Assembly: GCF_946886695.1 (NCBI RefSeq)
Contig: NZ_CAMPJD010000072.1
Coordinates: forward strand, 1-13,857
DNA from: an uncultured Pseudoxanthomonas sp.
GTDB taxonomy: Bacteria > Pseudomonadota > Gammaproteobacteria > Xanthomonadales > Xanthomonadaceae
Length of the DNA stretch: 13,857 nt
Direction of reading: 5' to 3'
Under the pieces are notes generated by a model, which worked only from the letters and a program-made list of their open reading frames with translations, was not told the origin of the DNA and did no database searches. This document shows positions 9,132-13,857 of the stretch, piece after piece (positions within the stretch are counted from its first letter, which is position 1; every line of letters begins with the position of its first letter). A program made the position numbers and the translations under genes.

Positions 9132-10262
9132 TCACTCGCTTCGCCACCACGGATGCGTGCCTTCAGGTTGCCTGACGACCAGCGGTTGGCCGATCACGGG
9201 CGTGGTGATGTCCACGCCCGCTTGCCGCGAAAGGACGTACAGCGTTTCCATCGGCTCGCTCCATCCGTGGAAAGCCAGGTCGAAGGTGCTGTTGTGGATC
9301 GGCAGCAACCACTTGCCGCCAAGGTCGAGGTGCGCCTGCAGGGTCTGCTCGGGCAGCATGTGGACGTCCTGCCAACGGCGGTCGTAGGCACCACATTCCA
9401 GCAACGTGATGTCGAAAGGCCCCATGCGTTCGCCAATCGCGCGGAAGCCGTCGAAGTAGCCCGTGTCCCCGCTGAAGAAGATCCGGAGGTCGTCCGACTG
9501 GATCACCCATGACGCCCACAGCGTGGCATTGCGGTCGAACGGCGTGCGGCCGGAAAAATGCTGCGACGGCGTCGCGGTGAAACGCACGCCGTGCAGCGCG
9601 ACATCGCCCCACCAGTCCAGTTGCCGCACCTTGTCGCGCGGCACGCCCCAGCGGACCAGACGATCACCCACGCCAAGCGGGGTGAGGAACACGTCCGTCT
9701 TCGCTGCCAGCGCACGCACCGCGTCGCGGTCGAGATGATCGTAATGATCGTGCGAGAGCACCACGGCGGAAAGGTGCGGCAGTTGCTCGATGTTCAATGG
9801 TGGCGCATGGAAACGTTTCGGGCCGGCCCACTGGACCGGTGAAGCACGTTCGGAGAACACCGGATCGGTCAGCCAGAACCGTCCGTCCAGCTTCATCAGC
9901 ACCGTGGAGTGCCCCAGACGGTAGAGCGTCCCGTCTGCCGCGTGGTCCAACTGCGCCGCCGTCAGTGCCTGCACGGGGATCGTGCCGGCAGGCACCGTGC
10001 CCGCCGGTTTGCCGCCGATGAGGAAATCCCACCAGAGCCTGCCGGTCTGGCGCCAGCCCAGTGGGCGTGGCTTGCGCGTGTTCTGGAATCCATCCTCGCC
10101 GAACTGCGGCGATTGCGGATACGGCACCGTGCTACAGCCGGACAGGCTGGCATACCCGAAGGCGGTGGCGGAAACGCATGCGGCCGCGACCAGGCGCCGC
10201 AAGTGCCTCCGCCCTTTTCGGGGTTCAAGGCGGTACGGATGTCTTCCGGGTACGTCAGTCAT
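9132..10262 (-). CDS. RomA-like metallo-beta-lactamase-fold lipoprotein
   Basis: This is a predicted lipid-anchored metal hydrolase of 376 residues. The first 43 residues have a long basic start (RKGRRHLRR), a hydrophobic stretch (LVAAACVSATAFGYAS) and a lipobox LSGC (Cys43). Ser follows Cys, which suggests sorting to the outer membrane. The fold is of the NAPE-PLD/UlaG type: HDHYDH at 171-176 gives the HxHxDH zinc site, with His235 (SQHFSG), Asp266 (FSGDTGY) and His323 (PIHNSTF) completing it. RomA of Enterobacter, linked to reduced outer-membrane porin and drug resistance when overexpressed, is of this type. The substrate is unknown. Its ATG overlaps the upstream acetyltransferase stop by 8 bases, so it is the third gene of the mipA/ompV-type operon. 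Confidence 0.88.
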   Translation of the reverse strand: MTDVPGRHPYRLEPRKGRRHLRRLVAAACVSATAFGYASLSGCSTVPYPQSPQFGEDGFQNTRKPRPLGWRQTGRLWWDFLIGGKPAGTVPAGTIPVQALTAAQLDHAADGTLYRLGHSTVLMKLDGRFWLTDPVFSERASPVQWAGPKRFHAPPLNIEQLPHLSAVVLSHDHYDHLDRDAVRALAAKTDVFLTPLGVGDRLVRWGVPRDKVRQLDWWGDVALHGVRFTATPSQHFSGRTPFDRNATLWASWVIQSDDLRIFFSGDTGYFDGFRAIGERMGPFDITLLECGAYDRRWQDVHMLPEQTLQAHLDLGGKWLLPIHNSTFDLAFHGWSEPMETLYVLSRQAGVDITTPVIGQPLVVRQPEGTHPWWRSE

Positions 10263-10833
10263 GCGGCAGGTCCTGCAAGGTGGGGAAGACGTACTGGACC
10301 ATCGCCGCCGCGCCGGCGTGTCCGGGCAGCGCGATCTCCCCGCTGCCCTGCGCCAGTGGCACCTGCCAGCGCAGATCCACGCAACCGAGCGTTTCGGCCA
10401 TGCGACGGGCCTCGGCGAGCAGGGCGACCGCGACCCCCGACGGTCGCTCGTCCGCTGGAACGAACAGCGATTCCAGATTGAAGTAGTACGCGCGTTCGAT
10501 CATCGAGAAGCCCACCGTGGCGAATGCATGGCCGATGGGTTCGCCGTCGCGCTCCGCCATCCAGGCCCACGCGCGCAGGGGCGGTTCGAACAACGCCTCC
10601 ATCAGTTCGAGCACGCCGCCGACGCGCCTGCCAGGCGCATGCGACAGTTCGGCCATCTGGCGGTCGCACAGCCGCATCAGCGCCGCGGCCTGGGGGCGCG
10701 AGACGCGCCGTATCACGATGTCCAGATCCACGGGCACATGCATCCCACCCAGTTCATCAGGCGAAGGCAGGTGCGCCGTGGACGTCGCACCAGGCAGCGG
10801 TTCCGTCCCGGCATGAGGGGGTCTGGAGAGCAT
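10255..10833 (-). CDS. GNAT-family N-acetyltransferase
   Basis: This is a probable acetyl-CoA-dependent N-acetyltransferase of 192 residues; the substrate is unknown. The GNAT core runs from about residue 38 (DIVIRRVSRPQAAALMRL). A WMAERDGEPIGHAFATVG strand pair and ESLFVPADERPSGVAVALL follow, where the RPSGVA stretch stands at the acetyl-CoA pyrophosphate-binding site, and a helix AEARRMAETLG comes after. About 35 Pro-rich residues precede the domain. The ATG at 10833 is favoured by a GGAG seven bases before it; the later in-frame ATG at 10743 lacks such a site. It lies 35 bases after the MipA/OmpV-type gene and overlaps the lipoprotein gene by 8 bases, so the three are probably one transcript. 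Family call good, role open. Confidence 0.82.
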   Translation of the reverse strand: MLSRPPHAGTEPLPGATSTAHLPSPDELGGMHVPVDLDIVIRRVSRPQAAALMRLCDRQMAELSHAPGRRVGGVLELMEALFEPPLRAWAWMAERDGEPIGHAFATVGFSMIERAYYFNLESLFVPADERPSGVAVALLAEARRMAETLGCVDLRWQVPLAQGSGEIALPGHAGAAAMVQYVFPTLQDLPHD

Positions 10834-10868
10834 TGGGTCACTCCGGCGAGGAAAAGGAGGGTCGCGCG

Positions 10869-11675
10869 TCAGAATCCGCGCGATACGCCAATGAACAGGG
10901 ACGTGCTGCGGTCCTTGCCCGCCTCGACCAGCGGACTGTCCTGCAAGGCATCCGGCAACGCGCGGTATTCCAGGTTGCCCAGCAACGCCCAGCGCTTGGC
11001 GAAGGGATGGATCAGGGTGAGGCTGGCGCGCGGCACCGTCGCTGCACCTGGACGGTAGGCAACCACGCCGCGCGCGACCTCTTCGTCCAGCGTGCCGTAG
11101 TAGTAATCGGCCATGTCCGCCGACAGGCGCATTGCGCCGATGGAAGGGACCAGGGTCGTGCGCCCCAGCGTGAGCGGATAGCTGTAGTCCAATGCGATGG
11201 AGTAGCCATCGCTGGTGCCGGTGACATCGAAGCGTGCATCCAGGTCGAGTTTGCCGGCGGCGCCCTTCCAGCTCGCACCCGCACCGACATCGACACTGTC
11301 GTCGCGATCTTCCAGCAGATTCCGGTCCACGCCGCGCCGCGCCAGTTCGGCCACGCCGAAGTCATCGGCATCGATGCCGTCCAGACGACCTGCGACGAAG
11401 GCACGCACCTCGAAGCGATCATCGTTGTAGGCGCGATAGCCGAACGCGGCGCCACGCAGGTGGAAGCGGTCACCATCGTAGGCGATGTTGGGCAGCAGGC
11501 GCGTGCGGGTGCCTTCGCCGGCGTATTCGCTGTCGCGGTGGACGACCGCCAGGCCGGCACTCCAGCGCGACGGCAGCTGGTCGTGCGCCTGCTTGTCCGT
11601 GCGCTCGACGACCTGTGCGGCAGCGGAAAGTGGCAACAGCAACAACAACGGCGTACAGGCGCGCAACGCACTCAT
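10869..11675 (-). CDS. MipA/OmpV-family outer-membrane protein
   Basis: This is a predicted outer-membrane beta-barrel protein of 268 residues. It begins with a signal peptide, MSALRACTPLLLLLPLSAAA, with cleavage likely just before QVVER. The body alternates short amphipathic strands typical of this family (SAGLAVVHRDSEYAGEGTRT, LLPNIAYDGDRFHLRG, GTSDGYSIALDYSYPL) and ends in Phe (GVSRGF), as outer-membrane barrels usually do. The family includes the E. coli murein-synthesis scaffold MipA and Vibrio OmpV; which role applies is not decidable here. I chose ATG 11675 because GAGG lies five bases upstream and the signal peptide follows at once; an upstream in-frame start at 11717 adds 14 unlikely residues. 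It is the first gene of the three-gene operon and carries the box shared with the two-component operon. Confidence 0.85.
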   Translation of the reverse strand: MSALRACTPLLLLLPLSAAAQVVERTDKQAHDQLPSRWSAGLAVVHRDSEYAGEGTRTRLLPNIAYDGDRFHLRGAAFGYRAYNDDRFEVRAFVAGRLDGIDADDFGVAELARRGVDRNLLEDRDDSVDVGAGASWKGAAGKLDLDARFDVTGTSDGYSIALDYSYPLTLGRTTLVPSIGAMRLSADMADYYYGTLDEEVARGVVAYRPGAATVPRASLTLIHPFAKRWALLGNLEYRALPDALQDSPLVEAGKDRSTSLFIGVSRGF

Positions 11676-11712
11676 GGAGACCTCAAAGACGGGGGACCGG
11701 ACATCCGGCCCA

Positions 11713-11748
11713 CCCATGCTCGCGCACGCTCTTTAAGAACTCCTTAAA
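11713..11748 (-). promoter_or_regulatory. Predicted response-regulator box and promoter of the mipA/ompV-type operon
   Basis: Read on the minus strand, TTTAAG-GAGTT-CTTAAA (11748 down to 11732) holds two TTAA cores 11 bases apart. Twelve bases after the second comes AGCATGGG (11720 down to 11713). Both spacings equal those upstream of the response regulator at 7015-7050. As there, the box is also a perfect inverted repeat and no -35 hexamer is seen. It begins 5 bases after the NarL-type gene stops and ends 57 bases before the mipA/ompV-type ATG. Confidence 0.65.
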
Positions 11749-11752
11749 TCCT

Positions 11753-12370
11753 TCACAGATGGAAGATCCCGCGGCGGACCGCGATGGTGACCGCATGCGT
11801 GCGGTCATTGGCACCCAGCTTGGCGAGGATGTTCTTCATGTGCGCCTTCACCGTTTCCTCCGCGATGCCGAGGTGATGGGCGATCCGCTTGTTGCCGTTG
11901 CCGTCCGCGACCTGCCGAAGCACCTCGATCTCGCGCAGGGTCAGCGCATCATCGGACGCATGTTCGGCGATCCCGGTGGCGATCTCCGGCGGGATACGCC
12001 GACGACCCGCATGCACGCTGCGGATCGTGTCCACCAGTTCCCGGCGCAACATGCTCTTCAGCAGGTACCCCGATGCTCCTGCCTTGAACGCGCGCAGCGC
12101 CTGCGCGTCGCCCTGGTACGTGGTCAACACCACGATGCGCGCCTCCGGGAATTCGCGATGGATCGCGCCGATGGCGTCCACGCCGTCCATTTCCGGCATC
12201 TGCAGGTCCATCAACGTCACGTCCGGGCGACAGTCGCGGAAGACTTGCAGGGCTTCGAGCCCGTTGGCGGCCTCCCCCACCAGTTGCATGTCGGATTGCC
12301 CTTCGATCACCGCCGCGATGCCTTCGCGCAGCAAGGGGTGATCGTCGACGGTGAGGATGCGGATGGGCAT
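11753..12370 (-). CDS. NarL/LuxR-type response regulator, orphan
   Basis: This is a DNA-binding response regulator of 205 residues. The receiver domain has Asp9-Asp10, phospho-acceptor Asp55 (LMDLQMP), Thr83 and Lys105 (YLLKS). The C-terminal LuxR/GerE helix-turn-helix starts at about residue 143 (LTLREIEVLRQVADG) and contains NKRIAHHLGIAEETVKAHMKNILAKL. I chose the ATG at 12370 because MPIRILTVDDHPLL is the normal family start; the frame stays open 37 codons further to 12481, but those residues are not receiver-like. No strong ribosome site is visible. No kinase gene lies beside it, so its partner must be elsewhere. It is divergent from the AraC-type gene across a 228-base palindrome-rich region, and on the same strand as, and just upstream of, the mipA/ompV-type operon. 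Confidence 0.93.
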   Translation of the reverse strand: MPIRILTVDDHPLLREGIAAVIEGQSDMQLVGEAANGLEALQVFRDCRPDVTLMDLQMPEMDGVDAIGAIHREFPEARIVVLTTYQGDAQALRAFKAGASGYLLKSMLRRELVDTIRSVHAGRRRIPPEIATGIAEHASDDALTLREIEVLRQVADGNGNKRIAHHLGIAEETVKAHMKNILAKLGANDRTHAVTIAVRRGIFHL

Positions 12371-12458
12371 TCGGATATCGGCCAGGATGAGTGCGACGTG
12401 GGCAGCGACGCGGGATGTCCCGGCACGATACGGGCGCGGACTCGGGACAGGCAACCCG

Positions 12459-12474
12459 CCCCCCATTCGGGGGG
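12459..12474. repeat. GC-rich inverted repeat upstream of the NarL-type gene
   Basis: CCCCCC-ATTC-GGGGGG is a perfect 6-base inverted repeat in the 228-base divergent region between the NarL-type and AraC-type genes, about 90 bases upstream of the NarL-type ATG. It lacks a T-run and is not at a gene end, so an operator is more likely than a terminator. Confidence 0.5.
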
Positions 12475-12507
12475 TCCGCACGTCGCCCGATCAGGGCTTA
12501 TGCGTTG

Positions 12508-12539
12508 CTTGCCGTGCAAGGACCATGGCGGGACCCGCC
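12508..12539. promoter_or_regulatory. Two palindromes upstream of the AraC-type gene
   Basis: CTTGC-CGT-GCAAG (12508-12520) and GGCGGG-A-CCCGCC (12527-12539) lie side by side, 60-90 bases before the AraC-type GTG. Both are perfect inverted repeats of operator-like size. I found no convincing -35/-10 pair in this region. Which regulator binds is unknown. Confidence 0.35.
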
Positions 12540-12598
12540 CTGCGTCATCCGCCATTGAGCGCGGGTGCATCCCACCGCCAACACCCGAGGACACTGCC

Positions 12599-13045
12599 GT
12601 GGATAGCTCCCCGTCCCTGCTCCTTCACGAATCGACAGCTGCGCTGCCCGCGCACTCCGCGGCCGCTGGAGTGTGCGCGGACGATGCGCCTCCGCCGCGA
12701 GGCCTCGGCACGCGTGCACTCGCGCGTGCGCTTGACCACATCGAACGTCATATCGGCGACAGCCTGACGCTGACGGACATCGCAGCCGCGGCCTGCATCA
12801 GTCGCTTCCATTTCGCCCGCCTGTTCCGCGTCAGTACTGGCCAGAGCCCGATGGAATACGTGCTGACCAAGCGCATCGCCCTGGCCAAGGCGCAACTGGC
12901 GTGCGGACCACAGAAGATCTCCGCCACCGCCGCATCACTGGGCTTCTTCGACCAGAGCCATTTCACCCGCACCTTCCGTCGGATGACCGGCTACTCGCCG
13001 CGCGAGTTCCGCCACTTACACGCGCCGGTAACCCGGCACGGGTAA
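12599..13045 (+). CDS. Short AraC-family transcriptional regulator
   Basis: This is a DNA-binding regulator of 148 residues, made almost only of the AraC/XylS double helix-turn-helix domain. Residues 1-35 are a low-complexity Ala/Pro-rich lead. The domain starts at ALARALDHIERHIGDSLTLT, with the first HTH at about 57-77 (IAAAACISRFHFARLFR) and the second at about 107-128 (ISATAASLGFFDQSHFTRTFRR), followed by the signature end TGYSPREFR. There is no separate ligand-binding domain, so it is closer to the SoxS/MarA size class. The GTG at 12599 has GAGG eight bases upstream and is preferred; an in-frame ATG at 12500 would give 181 residues but its site is too close. It lies 59 bases upstream of the wrbA-like gene and may control it. 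Confidence 0.88.
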   Translation: MDSSPSLLLHESTAALPAHSAAAGVCADDAPPPRGLGTRALARALDHIERHIGDSLTLTDIAAAACISRFHFARLFRVSTGQSPMEYVLTKRIALAKAQLACGPQKISATAASLGFFDQSHFTRTFRRMTGYSPREFRHLHAPVTRHG

Positions 13046-13048
13046 CCC
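13027..13048 (+). repeat. Tandem GGTAACCC pair at the end of the AraC-type gene
   Basis: GGTAACCC occurs at 13027-13034 and again at 13041-13048, a 14-base period, overlapping the AraC-type stop codon (TAA 13043-13045). It lies about 60-80 bases upstream of the wrbA-like ATG, where a regulator site could sit. It could also be chance within coding sequence. Confidence 0.35.
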
Positions 13049-13059
13049 TGCCCTGCATC

Positions 13060-13075
13060 GCGGCGTGATCGCCGC
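13060..13075 (+). promoter_or_regulatory. Inverted repeat upstream of the wrbA-like gene
   Basis: GCGGCG-TGAT-CGCCGC forms a perfect 6-base stem in the 59-base gap before the wrbA-like gene. No T-run follows, so it is unlikely to be an intrinsic terminator. It may be an operator or a leader hairpin. Confidence 0.35.
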
Positions 13076-13104
13076 ATTCCTCCGCCCTCCATGGGAGTCG
13101 CACG

Positions 13105-13704
13105 ATGGCCAAGGTCCTGATCCTCTACTACTCCGCTTACGGGCACATCGAAACCATGGCACATGCCGTGGCTGAAGGCGTGCGCGCCGGCGGCGCCAGC
13201 GCGGACATCAAACGCGTGCCCGAACTGGTGCCCGCCGATGTCGCGAAGGCCTCGCACTACAAGCTGGACCAGCCCGCGCCCATTGCCACCATCGGCGAAC
13301 TCGCCCACTACGACGCCATCATCGTCGGCACCGGCACGCGCTTCGGCCGCATGTCCTCACAGATGGCGAACTTCCTGGACCAGGCGGGCGGCCTGTGGGC
13401 CAAGGGTGCGCTGCACGGCAAGGTCGGCGCCGCGTTCACTTCCACCGCCACCCAGCATGGTGGGCAGGAGACCACGCTGTTCTCCATCATCACCAACCTG
13501 CTGCACTTCGGCATGGTTATCGTGGGGCTGGACTACGGGTTCGCGGGGCAGATGAAACTGGACGAAGTGACCGGTGGCTCGCCCTATGGCACCACGACCA
13601 TTGCCGGTGGCGACGGATCGCGCCAACCCACGCAGAACGAACTGGACGCCGCACGCTACCAGGGCCAGCGCGTCGCCGAGACCGCGATCAAGCTGCACGG
13701 TTGA
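13105..13704 (+). CDS. wrbA: NAD(P)H:quinone oxidoreductase, WrbA type
   Basis: This is a flavodoxin-like FMN enzyme that reduces quinones by two electrons, limiting oxidative stress in the cytoplasm. It has 199 residues, the usual WrbA length. The FMN phosphate loop is near the start ([14 protein letters not shown]). The conserved [33 protein letters not shown] and [20 protein letters not shown] segments are all present. The ATG at 13105 has GGAG eight bases upstream. It follows the short AraC-type regulator on the same strand and precedes a probable isochorismatase-family hydrolase; the AraC-type gene is a reasonable candidate for its control. The family call is firm. Confidence 0.95.
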   Translation: MAKVLILYYSAYGHIETMAHAVAEGVRAGGASADIKRVPELVPADVAKASHYKLDQPAPIATIGELAHYDAIIVGTGTRFGRMSSQMANFLDQAGGLWAKGALHGKVGAAFTSTATQHGGQETTLFSIITNLLHFGMVIVGLDYGFAGQMKLDEVTGGSPYGTTTIAGGDGSRQPTQNELDAARYQGQRVAETAIKLHG

Positions 13705-13716
13705 GGCTGGCGGGTA

Positions 13717-13748
13717 GCGCGCACGCCGATGCAATCCGGCGCGCGTGC
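13717..13748 (+). repeat. Strong GC-rich hairpin after the wrbA-like gene
   Basis: GCGCGCACGCCG (13717-13728) pairs with CGGCGCGCGTGC (13737-13748) around an 8-base loop, giving about 12 pairs with one mismatch and one G-T. No T-run follows. It may stabilise or weakly terminate the wrbA message before the next gene. Confidence 0.5.
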
Positions 13749-13795
13749 TGGCACGCGACAGTGTTGCGATCCCACCTTCCGATCCGGAGCCCGCC

Positions 13796-13857
13796 ATGCC
13801 CACCGCCACCCCCGCCGCCGGCAAGACCCTGCTCACCCCGAACGACCACACGCTGGT
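13796..13857 (+). CDS. Probable isochorismatase-family hydrolase, 3' part outside the window
   Basis: Only the first 20 codons are present, reading MPTATPAAGKTLLTPNDHTL. The ATG has GGAG six bases upstream. The LLTPNDHTL start recalls small cysteine hydrolases of the isochorismatase/YcaC type, where the next residues would be the LIDFQ strand with the catalytic Asp, but that segment lies beyond the window. It follows the wrbA-like gene by 91 bases with a hairpin between. Family assignment is tentative because so little is visible; the reading frame and start are well supported. Confidence 0.6.
   Translation, partial: MPTATPAAGKTLLTPNDHTL

Noticed and set aside
12459..12474. GC hairpin as a transcription terminator
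   Set aside because: It has no T-run on either side and lies upstream of both flanking genes, not after one.
11234..13045. A 603-codon plus-strand open frame
   Set aside because: Only its last 148 codons (from 12599) look like a protein, the AraC-type domain. The rest runs antisense through the mipA/ompV-type and NarL-type genes with Arg/His/Pro-rich composition typical of high-GC shadow frames.

Overview
This is a high-GC, densely coded stretch of a gammaproteobacterial chromosome. The order pcnB-folK-panB-panC-panD-pgi, the protein sequences and the GTAG-headed REP-type repeat all point to Xanthomonadaceae, probably Pseudoxanthomonas, Stenotrophomonas or a close relative. The genus is inferred; no search was run. 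I see no insertion sequence, phage gene or CRISPR array.

Layout. (1) 1-1025, plus strand: most of queG (tRNA queuosine synthesis), with its start outside the window. (2) 1021-1187: an inverted pair of 39-base REP-like repeats between the convergent queG and pgi; the first copy supplies the queG stop codon. (3) 1215-6833, minus strand: a tight housekeeping operon, pcnB > folK > panB > panC > panD > pgi. It covers RNA polyadenylation, folate synthesis, pantothenate synthesis and glycolysis. An 18-base perfect palindrome lies between panC and panD. (4) 6784-6992, plus strand: a tRNA-Glu(CTC) gene with its own sigma70-type promoter and an intrinsic terminator. The pcnB start region overlaps this unit in antisense. 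(5) 7015-9116, plus strand: an OmpR-family response regulator and a QseC-like sensor kinase, overlapping by ATGA. (6) 9132-11748, minus strand: a convergent operon for a MipA/OmpV-type outer-membrane protein, a GNAT acetyltransferase and a RomA-like metallo-beta-lactamase-fold lipoprotein. (7) 11753-12370, minus strand: an orphan NarL/LuxR-type response regulator. (8) 12599-13857, plus strand: a short AraC-type regulator, a WrbA-type quinone oxidoreductase, and the start of a probable isochorismatase-family hydrolase.

How the genes work together. The most interesting signal is a promoter architecture found twice, TTAA-N7-TTAA-N12-AGCATGGG. One copy lies before the response regulator and the other before the mipA/ompV-type gene, with identical spacing. 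By eye the tetramer TTAA occurs only five times in the window, and four of those are in these two boxes. This suggests the OmpR-type regulator controls both its own operon and the neighbouring envelope operon, giving a self-contained module of sensor, regulator, outer-membrane protein, acetyltransferase and lipoprotein. The target assignment is an inference from sequence.
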